Shown: positions 51,791-63,955 of the stretch, in pieces
Position numbering within the stretch: the first letter of the stretch is position 1
Layout of the letters: each line of letters begins with the position of its first letter
Assembly: GCA_963681505.1 (NCBI GenBank)
Contig: OY811975.1
Span: 9,055,434-9,119,433 of the forward strand
DNA: 64,000 nt
From: Eunapius fragilis
Taxonomy: Eukaryota > Porifera > Demospongiae > Spongillida > Spongillidae
Direction: 5' to 3'
Position numbers and translations under genes: made by a program
Notes under the pieces: model-generated
What the model was told of the DNA's origin: nothing
Seen by the model: the letters and a program-made list of their open reading frames with translations, nothing else
Database searches by the model: none

Positions 51791-53279
51791 CAGGCGCTGA
51801 TCCAGGATTATAGGAGGGGGGGGGGGTGGCTAGAGTGTAGTGGCCAGCAATCCTCAGCAAGGTAGTCTGGGGGAGCGCTGTAAGCTCCCCCAGCGGTGTC
51901 TGGGGCTCTGCCCCAGACGCCAACGCTAGTTTTTTTACTTCATACGCTCATAAAGCTACACAAAACTACTGTAAAAAAATAAGAAATTATTTCACAAACT
52001 AAACCTTATAACTTGCATGTACTATACGGGGGATTTATCGTCGAAAATCCATGCAGTGAATCATTATCTCGCCCTTTCTGGCAAAAGAGCTTCTTGAACC
52101 TATACGCCCAATTGCAGAAATTTTACAAGGAAGACTGCTGGAAGTGTACTTTGGTTTCAAGAAGATAACTGAAATTATGAAGCATTACAAAACACTCAGG
52201 GAAAATGTACACACTGAGCGCAATAGAATATATGGTAAAGCACTGGAACACAGAAATAGGTAGTGAAGATGAAGAAGGAATGCCTCGAGTAATAAGAGGA
52301 CAGCAGACGAGACCAAATCCAGAAGTTGCTTCTGCATGTGATTATTGGCGTGTTACAATCACTATTCCCTTTTTGGATTCTATTATAAGTAAAATGGAAA
52401 GTAGATTTGCTGAAGACAAAAGGGCACATTTTGAACTTTGTGCACTCATACCTGAGGTTATCAGAGAACAAGATGTGCAAGCAACATGTAACATTCTGAG
52501 TTCAAAGTGGAAACATCTGTTACCTGAAGAAGGCAACTTTGAAAGTGAGCTCACCAGGTGGAAAGTTCATTGTAATGGTGTTTTTGGAGAAAGAAGTATT
52601 ACGGAACTACTTTCCCAGGATGCTGATCCAATCTTCTTTCCTAGTATACAAGAGCTACTTTGTATCTTAGTGGTACTTCCTATTGGCAGTGCAGAAGCTG
52701 AGAGGTCATTTTCCTGTCTACGACTGATACATTCATGGCTCGTTCCACCATGGCTATTGAAAGGCTAGGAAATTTAGGAGTGTTAGGTATTCATGGTTTG
52801 ATTTTCCACTCTCTGTTGACCAAATATGCCAATCATTTACACAAATGCACCATAGAAAGTTGTATAGTGAATCAGTGTTGTATGAATAAGTCACAACTTT
52901 CATATGATGTTTTTGTGTAAATGATTGACATATTTGATAACTTAGTATTATCATGCAGTTTTAAGATGTGCACTGGCAACTATATGCGTACATTGATTTT
53001 TCTTGCTATGTACTAGTCACAAATGACTCACAATTATTATGCATGTAACAAAATAAACATCTGATCACACAAAAAAAAACAAACAAAGCATCATCATCTC
53101 TCTCTCACCCCTCAGTAAATAGAAGCTGTTGAACAGAAACGCTAATAGCCCTCAAACAGAAATTGCTGATAGTTCTCAATCAGTATTTTTAGTATTTGTA
53201 AATAATTATTTGAGGAATGGGGGGGGGGGTGTGTGTGTGTGGCTAGCCATTCTATCCACCCTCTCTGGATCAGCCCCTG
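51791..53279. mobile_element. hAT element carrying a dead transposase, 1,489 bp
   Basis: Ends CAGGCGCTGATCCAGGA and (inverse) CAGGGGCTGATCCAGAGA, flanked by CCTTT on both sides. Copy A preserves the empty site (cttaccctttccacg at ~44,289). G-runs lie just inside both ends. Confidence 0.85.
52075..52815 (+). pseudogene. hAT transposase remnant (ZMYM1-like), 5'-truncated, two frameshifts
   Basis: Reads KKITEIMKHYKTLREN, frameshift near 52,250, then MPRVIRGQQTRPNPE and ITIPFLDSIISKMESRF. The dimerisation motif follows (VVLPIGSAEAERSFSCLRLI), frameshift near 52,735, then RSTMAIERLGNLGVLGIHG. The N-terminal zinc finger and first catalytic residues are missing. Confidence 0.88.
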
Positions 53280-53829
53280 CCTTTCCATGAACGTACTCTG
53301 GAGTGCCATGAGGTATGTCAATGTGTCACAAGGATTTTTTTTGTAACATATGAACGATTGCTGGCAAGCTAGTGTTGTGCCTTTTGCATTACGGTATACT
53401 CTTTCCAATCTGTAAGTAATATTATTGTTGGGCTTATAATTTTTATTTCCTCGCTTACAGTATAAGCCTTTCTGCGAAGTTACTTTGTCTTTGGAGCGCA
53501 ATGAGGTATGTGCGAAAGAATATCTTTTTCTCACTTTTGCATGCGACTTTTTGTAACAGATGAAGGTTTGATGACGAGAGAGTTATGCGACTGTCGTACA
53601 GGTTTTACGCCCGTGTATATCAATAACCGCAATTGTGTTTAAGCAAGTACTTCGTGTGGTTCTCATCCTATAATCATATCTTTCAACAGGACAGAATCCT
53701 ACCAGTACAGTTGTTTTGTACATCACTACGTACAGAGACCAGGCAAAATACTTGCCCATACATGCCGATGTATTTGTATAATGACGTTTTCAAAATTGCT
53801 TCAAGAAAGGTGCATGTGATGGTGTGGTA

Positions 53830-53838
53830 GCTTGCATG
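53830..53838. repeat. 9-bp target-site duplication (GCTTGCATG), left
   Basis: Identical to 58,933-58,941 on the other side of the transposon. Confidence 0.85.
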
Positions 53839-53925
53839 TAGTCTCGTACCCAGACCCATGACGTCACAGCTGCGGATGGATTACATCACCGCTACGCTCG
53901 GCAAGGGTCTGGCAAACCGTACGGG
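53839..53925 (+). repeat. Left 87-bp terminal inverted repeat
   Basis: Perfect inverse of 58,846-58,932. Contains its own short inverted pair, CCAGACCC near the tip and GGGTCTGG near the inner edge, possibly two binding sites in opposite orientation. Confidence 0.95.
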
Positions 53926-54010
53926 TCTTACGTGTGTGACTCGATGGAATGCAGGCGCGCTTTTAATTATGACGTCACTTCCCAAAACATAGGGTCACGT
54001 TATCATAACA

Positions 54011-55358
54011 ATGGACGGCGATATAGTTGAGGATGCCATAACGTACGCTAAGCTTGCGCTGGGAGTGGAGAGGCTCAAGGAAAAACAAGAGGAGGCAATA
54101 AAAACGTTTGTGAAGGGTCGCGACTGTTTCGTAATACTACCAACCGGATATGGGAAGACGTTGTGCTATGTTCTACTGCCATACGTGTTTGACCGCTTGC
54201 GCAAGAAAGAGAGGACATGTATCGTACTCTGCGTGTCCCCTTTAGTATCACTGATGATGGATCAGGTGAGCAAGTATTCTGCACTGGGCTTGTTGACACA
54301 GTATGTTGGAAACCATCAAGAGGAAGTATCCAGTAGTGATAGGCGCAGAATCGCAGATGGTGAATATCAATTGGTGTTTGTAACTCCAGAGGCACTGTTT
54401 CGAAGCAGACAGTGGCATGATGCGCTTCTCTCCTCTAAGTACCAAGAAGATTTAGTAGCACTGGTTGTGGATGAAGCTCACTGCGTGAAAACATGGTGAG
54501 TATTAGGCTTTTCAATAACGCCGGATTATACCTTCTTTTTTCAGGGGTGATATGTTTCGAAAGGATTTTAGGCATATAGGAATGATAAGAAGTTTGCTGC
54601 CTTCCCATGTAAGGATAATGGCACTGACAGCAACAGCTACAGCTGATACGAGGCAGCAAGTCATTTCTCGGCTGTGCATGGATGATCCTGCCATTATTTA
54701 TGAACCTCCACTCAAAAGTAATATATATTATGAAGTTAAAGAGAAGCCACAAATAAGTGCCATTGTTCAGAAAATTGCATGTGAGCTTCTTCAATACAAG
54801 AATAAAGCTGAACGGGTTTTGGTGTACTGTCGTGAACTGTTGGATGTTGCTTCCTTTTATGAACACTTTGAAAAGGCTCTGGGTACTTCTTTCACATACC
54901 CTACTGGGAAACCAAACTTAGCAAAATACAGGCTTGTTGACATGTACACACGATGCACTGATGCTTATGTTAAGCAGCACATTGTATCGTCATTTGCAGA
55001 CCCAGACAGCACTTTAAGAGTAGTTGTGGCCACAACTGCTTTTGGTATGGGAATTGACTGCCCAAATGTAAGACACATTATTCACTGGGGTCCTGCAGAG
55101 GATATTGAGAGCCAGGTTCAACAAACTGGTAGAGCAGGACGTGATGGCCATCAATCTTGGTCAGTTGTCTACTACTCGCCTTCTGATAATCATCACACCT
55201 CAAAGGCTATGATAGATTATTGTTCTAATACAACTTTGTGCAGAAGAAAAGTGCTTTTTTCTGAATTTTGTGATGCATCATTGCTAAACATAACTGCTGA
55301 TGGATGCAAATGTTGTGATGTATGTAAGCGTGTTTGTAAGTGTGGAAGTTGTGCATAA
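54011..55358 (+). CDS. Transposon-borne RecQ-like DNA helicase (432 aa, 2 exons)
   Basis: Superfamily-2 ATP-dependent DNA helicase. Exons 54011-54495 and 54545-55358 around a 49-bp GT-AG intron; W162 is split by it. Motif 0 Gln at ~26, Walker A TGYGKT (45-50), DEAH (154-157) with HCVKTWGDMFRKDF as in RecQ, LTATAT (189-194), FGMGID (328-333), and motif VI QTGRAGRDG (355-363). The C-terminus has ten cysteines between 388 and 431 (ending CKCCDVCKRVCKCGSC), likely a zinc cluster comparable to the RecQ zinc-binding domain. No winged-helix or HRDC domain follows, so it is shorter than cellular RecQ/BLM/WRN. The start ATG lies 86 bp inside the left terminal repeat. All catalytic motifs are present, so it is probably active. 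Confidence 0.93.
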
Positions 55359-55439
55359 TATTTTTTACTTTCATCATGATACATAAAAGTGAATGAACTC
55401 AATGTATTGTAATCCAGTACAGTACAACAAACTCCAAAC

Positions 55440-58400
55440 CTATGAGCTAATACCAAGTTGTGACTTGATGTACACCAGCAATGCTTCAGGAGTCATATTC
55501 ATATAGACACTGGTGGGCAATTTCTGAAAAGATTTGTGTTTTCGATCATCATTTTGTCCAAAAACATCTTCATGCAATAAAGCTTTTACGATCACTTCTA
55601 TATCCTTCTGTGTTGCTGCTTCTGAATGCTTTCCATGTAGATTAACAATATTACTCTCACTATCAAAATGACTTGTAATTGCAACCAATGGTCCAATACA
55701 CTTCCCCACTCGACTGATGGACTCCTTAGTAGGATTTGCACCTAGACTTGAAATGGCACTTTTACAAGCTTTATTTAAGTGTTCCATATGTAAATCACAA
55801 GGTAAATTGCAACCAGGCTTTCCTTGAGTATTAATAAACCTGGACCACATAAGTTGCATGGCTTGCCTAGGTGAAAGTGCTATATGGAATTGCCATAGTA
55901 AATTGAGGGACTCAATAGCGTAATTTTTACGATTGGCACATTTAAATAAAGGTAAGAAAATTTTCCAACACTGAAGTACTCTTACACCATCTCCTTCATG
56001 AATTGCATCATCGAATTCAGCGTGGAGAAGTCCTAGGGAAAGAACATGACGTGCATAGTTTAGCACTCCATCAATATTACTTGTTTTGTTGGTAGATAGT
56101 AGTGAGAAATCAACATGCTTATCTATAATGCCTTCAATTTCTGATGACAATATCTGCCATTTCTCCTCATCAGTGTGCAACAATATGTCTTCTGGAATAA
56201 ATGTTTGGTCTGGACAGTCTTGAAGGGTGCACAACCTAAAATGCTTCATAGCTGCAACTATTATGTGGCTTTTCAAAACAACATTCAAAAAATCTTCTGC
56301 AGCATGAACATTGTTTTTCGGGACTCTTGGAACACTTGTCCTATGAATTAGATTTTTCAACTGCAGCAAAGTTCCTTTTTCCATGCTGGTACTTTTGGTG
56401 TAAAGTCTGCTCCATATCACCTATAAAAATAAGAGTGTTAGATAAGTACATTTGCAGGCATTAAGATGATCATGCTCTTGCATAACAAAGTCTTCACCTC
56501 TAATAGAACTACTTTGGCATGCCAATCCTCTATGATTGGTATGAAGCCCTGCAGTTTTGCTTTCCCAAGTTCAGCATTTTGGCGCATTCTCTTTGCAGAT
56601 CTTGTACGAGATGCTGTTACTTGATCCCCACCAAACAGAATATGATGGAAATAGTGCATTTTTAAATGATCTCCATCTTGTTCTTCCACAATTTCTTTCA
56701 TGGGCACATAGGTACTATGATGGTCCAAAATGTCAGACATTTCATCCAAGAAGTTTTCGTTTTTTAGTAGTACTCCAAGTGGCACCTGGTAGAAGGAACT
56801 TTGTATAATCATTGAGATATGTATTTATTATATTACATACCACTTTTGACTTTGTGCACATTTCTGAGTAGTGCTGATGAGTTATATGTTTAGGGACTAT
56901 GTCTTTAAACTTTGCGAAGCATGGGATACATTCAACTAATACGCGAGCAATAAGTACAACAAAATGTGATCTGAGAATGATTTGTTCGTCATCAGAAGGA
57001 ATGAAGGTGCTCTTGATTATTTGTTCAGAAATATGTTGAACTGGTGGAATATCAGAGTATTCTGATAGATTAACGCGATCCATAACTGCAAATGATTGAA
57101 AAAAATGCATAGACTGATTTTGGTGAGTTAATGTCTGATGCCTGGGTTTGTAATTTTTATCCAAATTGTCACCTACAATCTTGAAACCCTTCCAATCCAC
57201 TGACTGACTACATTCCTTAACTTCCATTATGTTAGGTGATTGTACTTCTGTTGAATCATCAAATGTTTCATCTATTTCAGACACATGTCCAGGCATTTGA
57301 TCAGCATTAACATGTTCATCTTCACTGTCAATACTTGACTGATGATCCGTTGAACAACTAACTGTTTCTTCTGTGTCATACTCACCACAGTTCAGTAATA
57401 AAGGAGAAAAAGGTGGTGGAGAAGGTGAAGTAACTGGTGAAGGAATTTCCATGCAACTTTCAGATGATGTTTCATCATCATCTTCGCAAATCTGCTGTAT
57501 CCAGTGTGTTTTTGCATACTGCAAAAAATGAAATTGTGGTATTCTTGCACATGCACATGACAAAGTAACTTACCTGTGCTGCTTGCACATTGATTCTTGA
57601 AAACAAGAAATTTCTCCACTGAATAACCAGTTCATCATGTTCATAGCCAATGTCATCTAGCAGTGTTACTGTTGATTGCCGTGACATACACAATCCTAAC
57701 TTATTTAGCCTAGTAAATGCCTAGTAGGTTATGAACAATAGAGTTCAATTATACATGATCATAACATAATTTACTTACCAGTTTTCCTGTATGTCCAGTG
57801 TACATCAAAATTGAAACTATAAACTGCATAAGATTCACATGTGAGTTACAACCTTTAAGTAAAATTGAAAAGATTACACACAGTAAATGGTTTGAAGATA
57901 TAGGTATACAATTGCGTAAAACAGTGAATAGCAAAGGGCACCTCTTTTCCAGTTCAAGTAGAATTGAATCCCATGAAAAATTTGCCAATGCTAATTTAGA
58001 ATGATCCCTCAGCATAGATTTTAATTGGTTAGAACACATGAACTTTAATTCTTTCTGAATGAATTTGCTAATATAATGTGCAGCAAACTTTTGCATAGAA
58101 CATGTGCCAAGTAATTGCTTTAGCGCACTTTGCCTATTACCACGAACAATGCTTTTGGTGACTCTCTGTGGGGTGCCTTTCAGTGAATATGATCTTTCCT
58201 TTCTGTACTTGACAGTGACCTTAAAAATAAATTATTTGCTAACATTACCAGATATTTGATAGCTATTATTGAACTTACAACAACATCTGGAGATTTCTTT
58301 TTGGTTTTCTCATGAAGCAATGGATATAGAAGTCTTGGAACACTTGTTGATGTGCAAGGCGAATTAGCGTGTGGATCTTCAATACTTAATGTCTCATCTC

Positions 58401-58740
58401 CTCCAACGTAAAGGTTTGTCAACATTGAAAGTATGACATTCTCTGCTGTCTGCACGGTAACAGTCAAATTGCGAAGCTGTTCATTAAGTTTCATAGCTTT
58501 ATCGACAGCTACGAAGCAGGCTTTACATATGTATACCTTATCCAGACCTTTTACTGATATATCCAGTTCTCCAAAGCGTTCGCGATTTCTGGCACTTAAG
58601 TTTCCTGTACTAACCAAACGCAACATATATCCATAAATGGAAGAACCCTCGTTGCCATCAGCGTAACAGTGCAGCACCCTTCGGTTCCTATGGTTGGTAA
58701 CCACCGTCCCGCAGCACCGACATTGATATGGACTCCACAT
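55440..58740 (-). CDS. DUF6589-like protein, candidate transposase (998 aa, 6 exons)
   Basis: Minus-strand exons 58740-58279, 58219-57779, 57720-57574, 57518-56841, 56785-56498, 56420-55440. All introns are ~54-77 bp, GT-AG and phase 0, giving 999 codons with stop. The N-terminus has CxxC pairs (C7/C10 and C72/C75 in YICKACFVAVDKA), resembling a ZAD-type zinc finger; this is my inference. Residues ~360-470 are acidic, Ser/Pro-rich linker. From ~500 the sequence matches my memory of the DUF6589 family: ILFGGDQVTASR (D630), FIPIIEDWHAKV (D663, H665), and the His/Cys-containing C-terminal part (HAEFDDAIHEGDG, HMEHLNKACKSAI). The conserved Asp positions would suit a nuclease-type fold, but that is unproven. 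Convergent with the helicase gene and inside the same terminal repeats. Confidence 0.9.
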
Positions 58741-58845
58741 GTTGAAATTTCGAGTAAAATGAAATTGCGTTAATTCACGGTCGGAAGTGGTTAGTGAATA
58801 GGCTACGTTAAATTAAATTCATGATAAACACGAACACAGATTTTT

Positions 58846-58932
58846 CCCGTACGGTTTGCCAGACCCTTGCCGAGCGTAGCGGTGATGTAATCCATCCGCA
58901 GCTGTGACGTCATGGGTCTGGGTACGAGACTA
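58846..58932 (-). repeat. Right 87-bp terminal inverted repeat
   Basis: Perfect inverse of the left repeat. Followed at once by the GCTTGCATG duplication at 58,933-58,941. Confidence 0.95.
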
Positions 58933-58941
58933 GCTTGCATG

Positions 58942-60430
58942 CGTAAAAGCGGCGCGGTTGCCTAAAACCCAACCTTACGTACCGACGGTACGACAAGGTA
59001 AAAAGCGAACCTCTTAAACCGTCGATTTACCGAAGTGACGGATTATAACGTATAAATGACGTGACAGAGTGACGAGGAAAGAGACGTTACCGTACACTAA
59101 CGGTATCCGCTTACATCAAAGAGACGGGTAAGGTCATGGGATGAGACGTTACCGTGTCGCTGTAACGGTTTCGCGATCGCTGTGTTAGATGACTATCAGA
59201 AGCATATCAGTTATACTTATCGAGTGTTGTACTCCCTACGTATGCATGTTGAAAAATGAATGAATTTGGGCGGGAGGGGTAATTACATGGGTCTCAACGT
59301 CATTCGTATCGATTCTGTTTTGCATCGATATATAGCTATCCATACACAGCTGGCAAAAGCTCTGCCATATTTGTAAGGTATGCGTGCAATGGTGATCTTT
59401 CAATGAATAGCTTCACTTGCATCGTTCAAAGGGTTATTACTTGCATAGTCGGACCACTTTTGGTCACCATGTAAACGTTTTACGACGGGAACGATATTTC
59501 CCTGGACCAAAATATTACTCAGTGACAATGACTTAATTAATATTGTATTTGTATGCGCACTAGATTATATCTGTTCACAATAATTAACTGTTTGGACCGG
59601 ATGAGTCGTCATTGTCTCGCATCGATCATATTGCTGTCTAAAATCATATAGCGAGTGAGTACGCAAGTTGCATGTTATACTTAGTTATGAATATTCTCAC
59701 CACAGTATATCCATAAGGACAGTGAGACAGCCTTCCTGTGGTACCAGTTCGGTCTTGCCGTTTGTTGTATTGCATGCATGCGCACCCGCTCCCCTTCCGC
59801 CCCCTTAAAAAACTACTGGCCGCGCCGGACTTACTATGTTCGATGATTTAATGTCTCCGCTTAGGATCAGCAGTGTCCACTCCCACACAGAACCCATGCA
59901 GTCCCCACATCCCCTCTCATATGGATAAGGTATTAGGATAGTGATAGAGGAGCATGTGCCTCGGCCCAAACGGGATAGATGTCCTGAGTATGGTCAGCTA
60001 AATTACACATCACGAAAAAGAAATGACTCAAATACAATACATCAGTAGTCTTAAACTAGAGCACATTGATACGAATTTTATGGTCCCCTGAGAGTCCCAT
60101 ATAGGTTGTTACGGTGCATGGATGCAGTAAACAGATAAAATGGTGGCCTTCATGCAAACTGTGTATAGGCTTACTTATTTACGACGGCATATCTTATTGT
60201 AGTTACATGTACTAGCTCGAGACTTATTTGCTGCGTTGAGTTACTGATGCTTGTACTTATGCAACAATTTAGGTGCCGTCTTCTAGAATTAGGAACGGAC
60301 ACAGACAAGATTGATCGTGACAGAGAAGGACCACTGATATAAGGACATTACCGTATTATATTCAAATCATGTGCGGCGAAATGACTGTGATTTATAGCTG
60401 AGCTAGTATTTGAAGGGCAAAATTAAAATG
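58942..60430. other. No recognisable gene
   Basis: Unique sequence with no domain or exon structure seen. Confidence 0.5.
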
Positions 60431-60435
60431 GGTTA

Positions 60436-60563
60436 GTTTTACACACTGTCTGTGTGTTCACTGTTTGTGTGTTTTCACTTTGTGTGCATGTGTGTTCACT
60501 GTGTGTGCATGTGTGTTCACTGAGTGTGTGTTTTCACTGTGTGTGTGCATGTGTGTTCACCCA
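60436..60563 (+). repeat. TGTGTGTTCACTG-type minisatellite
   Basis: Imperfect copies of a ~22-25-base unit (tgtgtgcatgtgtgttcactg). The Cys/Val/His-rich frame across it is an artefact. Confidence 0.85.
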
Positions 60564-60849
60564 AGATACGAAACATGAACCATCTTTGGCCGTTTTACTT
60601 AAGTTTCACAGCAAAGAGTTTCGAACAACTAAATAGCAAAAATACTGGTACCGGTCGCAGCCTGCAGTATCTATAGTAATCAATGTTTCGCCCGCTTCTT
60701 CTTTAGGATCCATTGTTAATTATTCAACAACTGAATTAATATGTATCAATTATTAAATTTGACCATGTTAAAAATGAAAACCTCCTCCCTATGCTGAGTA
60801 CAATGCTCATTGTTGACTACATGCACCTGCGTGCTTCAGAGGTTAATAT

Positions 60850-60900
60850 CAGAGGCGGATCCGGGGGGGGGGGGGGGGTAGCAACCCCCCCTTTCAAACC
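60850..60900 (+). mobile_element. hAT-type left end with G-run
   Basis: CAGAGGCGGATCC followed by ~18 Gs, as in the other hAT-type elements here. The right end was not found, so it is probably truncated. A short perfect hairpin (agcgttggcg/cgccaacgct) lies downstream at 61,044-61,073. Confidence 0.5.
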
Positions 60901-61199
60901 CGTAATGAATAATTATCATTAGTAACAATTAAGAATTATTGCGAAGTAAAGATGGCTGGAATTCGTAATACAACTGCTGCTCTGCGAGGAAACAAATGGC
61001 AAGGTAGTATTATGTAGTGTTGTACGCATGATATAATAAAAAAGCGTTGGCGGCTGGGGCTCCGCCAACGCTTGGAGAGAGGTTGGCCCTCAACTGCTGA
61101 ACCCATCTGGGACCAAGGGTAACGTTTATTCACCCATTGATTCAACCAGATATGCCACACCGTGACATGGTCAGTGGCTTGGGTGGTTGGTCAGGGTAG

Positions 61200-63680
61200 A
61201 AGCCTAAAGGGTGTTGCCTGCCACTGATGTATGACCGGAAAATCAGTGTCACATGTACAATTCAGTGCACATGTGGAGTGGTGGGTGGGTCAGCGAAAAT
61301 TCAGGTTGTCAATTGGCTGGCTATGAGACTGAATGTTTGCTTTCCCTAGAACACCATTTATAAACCTGGAACCAGACAAAGGGACAATCTAGTTTGGGAT
61401 AGTTTGTTCAGAGGAGGCTTGACCCACTAACCTTTGACAGAGCCCTATTTATCCCATTATATGCTTTCCCATGCCCAATCTAAACAGGGAAGGGTAGTCC
61501 ACAACCTTTCACCTTTCATCAGAACACTGAACATTTTTTACTCCCTAAACAAGTCACTTAAATACATGTACACATGCATGCATACACATATAGTGTGGTT
61601 TTGCTTTTGTGCTGTATTTCAGCTCTCTCAGTGTCATTCAATACCCCTCATAGCTATCTACCTTGATTCATCTTCACGAACTCGTCATCGTACCTGGAGC
61701 AGGGAGAAACGGAAAGTGCAGGGAACCAGCATAATTCTCAACATAAACTGCTCTATACCTTGCCCTTTTTTTCATATAGCAGTCGTTTGTCACTTAGCTT
61801 CAGAGTTTCACTGCTATTACCGACAATCAAACACAACATTATTACACAACATTATTTTCGAGAATACTATAGTCCTGGACAGCATCGAGGAAGTAAAAAT
61901 AATGTGCCATTTTTTAAATTTTAAAGGTGGCTTTGGGGTCCGATAAGAACGTTCCGTATATTGGTTTCACTAGCCCAACTCGTTTTAACAAAAAATTCAG
62001 TGAGTTGAATTATAACTATAAACATTATTTCACAATTAGCAGCTAATTATATTCATTGAAAACACATGATCGTTTACATAAAAACGCCGCAGAAGGAACA
62101 AAGGAAAGGGCTTATCGATGAGATTGCTCTAACCAATTACAGCTGTTAAGTAAACTATGGTTACTTCAGCGAGTTGTTTTGCTTACACAAGGTAAGTGGG
62201 TGATGAATATGGCTCCAGTAATGAGGCAAAAACTTTTAAAAACTTGTCTTGAAAATCTTATGGACAGTTTTTAAGCAAAAAATGAGATTTTCGGTACTTT
62301 TAGATATCATTACATGAAGAATCAAAATATGATTTTTAAATTTGGACGGGGTACTGAAATATTGTCAAACTGAATAAAATTTTTTTTAGTACCCCCAATA
62401 AACTTGAATTTTTTGACTTCACGTTACGCTATATCAGTTTCGCTTTTTCACCATACATAGCTGACATATTTAACCGAATTTTGGGGATTGATTTTCTATG
62501 AATATAATTAAAATACATGCTACATAAACGTATACTTCCTCGATGCTGTCCAGGACTTTAATACCTTTTTCATTGGAGCAAAAAAGCCTTCCTGAGATGA
62601 ATAAGCACATGCTATTATGAAGTAGGAGTGTACACACTCCCAAGTAGTTCACTCCCGTGTTTAAAAGTTTGAGTCGGAGTGACATAAACTCGGAATGGAG
62701 TGCTAGGTACCATTATGTTATTATCGCTTAGATCAATTGGAGTGCTGTCATCCCTTTTTATGAACACTCCAGGTGAGGATATCACCTAAACAGGAGTGGT
62801 GATCATCCCTCATCTTTTGCAGAGAAGTGGTGATCCAATGTTGCTTCCTTCTCATCGTTGTGGCAGGGGTAATGTATTTGGGGGATGGGGGGGCTAAAAG
62901 TGTAAGGCAAATATAAATTTTTAAATTTATCCATAATTGGGGTGCCATGGCACCCTCTTGCTCCCACCTTCTGCTGCCCCTGCCTATAGGTGCCACTTTT
63001 GAGTTCACCATGGTAGCCATCTTGTAAGAGGGGCAACATCTGGCCACTAACAACCTGTGTTAAGTGGATGTGGTGTACAGAATGGTACCAGACTATGAAC
63101 TAATCAGTGGAGTAAATGATTGTCTGTTGAAACTCAACGCATCTTAAGAGTGAAAATCCAGGTGGATGTGGATACAACGAATTTAGTTGAAACAACAGCC
63201 TCGTGATTTACAGACGACACTGGATGCATGAATACTAATATAAAGGCTTACCCGGCGTCGGATCTGACTTAGTATGCCTGCATTTAATTTCATTGCACAC
63301 AACTTTTGACGTATTTCTCGTAGACAGGAGCAGACTCTCGATGATGGATTATACTGAAGTGCTTTCTTGGGTTGTAGTAAATTTTCAGTTGCTGGTTTAT
63401 TGACATCCTCGCATGCATAACTTAAGCTTTCATATCTTATGTAATTTGTTGAGTTTAATTAATTACAACATGCAAAAAGAAATTAACTCTTCTCTTGAAT
63501 TTATTGCTTCAAACGTAGTACTAAAATTCCTAAATCAGTACATTTTGCATTAAAATAAATTCACTGTATTTATAAAACTTATACTAAATCAAGCAAAGCA
63601 AGTATATTCTCATGTACAGTGGATCTATCGATGTCCGAAATAGCTGGTAATGTCATTGTACGATGTAGAAGTAGTAATTG
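61200..63680. other. No gene; one inverted repeat pair
   Basis: agtcctggacagcatcgagg at about 61,869-61,895 recurs inverted at about 62,534-62,560, ~640 bp apart. It may be the ends of a decayed element. Otherwise only incidental frames. Confidence 0.45.
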
Positions 63681-63682
63681 GA

Positions 63683-63955
63683 CTTCATAGTCATGGGGTA
63701 TTAGCAAACTGGTAGAGAGATAGAAACAAACCAAGCACAAACAAGAATATGACAACGTATTTGAGATGGATCACAACTCCTAAAAGTTTGGCCTGCATGG
63801 AGGAAGGAATAATCATTAACTATTGCACTGCTAGACAAAGGCCATCAGCATGCTCTACAATACATTTCATGTGAGTAGATTTAATTGCCAGGGCATTGAT
63901 TGCTATGCTCTGAAACTAACTTCCACTGATTCTTTATGAACTTACACCATATCTG
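63683..63955 (+). repeat. Third copy of the MARS1-flank repeat
   Basis: Contains ttagcaaactggtagagaga, aaacaaaccaagcacaaaca and ttatgaacttacaccata in the order found at 23,267-23,515. Confidence 0.8.

Larger units (their letters stand above)
49058..53706 (+). repeat. Segmental duplication copy B (~4.6 kb)
   Basis: Direct repeat of 40,091-45,117. Contains gene copy B and a hAT element at 51,791-53,279. Lacks most of the MARS1 pseudogene exons and the hAT-type insertion of copy A. Confidence 0.9.
53839..58932. mobile_element. Intact 5,094-bp RecQ/DUF6589 DNA transposon
   Basis: Perfect 87-bp terminal inverted repeats (53,839-53,925 and 58,846-58,932) begin TAGTCTCGTACCCAGACC. They are flanked by the 9-bp direct repeat GCTTGCATG. 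Two intact convergent genes fill it, a RecQ-like helicase (+) and a 998-aa DUF6589-like protein (-), with 81 bp between their stop codons. Perfect ends, perfect duplication and undamaged ORFs indicate recent movement. No known transposase family (hAT, Mariner, MULE, PIF and so on) is encoded, so the 998-aa protein is the best transposase candidate. Superfamily: not assignable by me. Confidence 0.92.

Noticed and set aside
60936..61160. 74-aa ORF (-)
   Set aside because: No family, and it overlaps a hairpin and a truncated hAT-type end. It is likely incidental.
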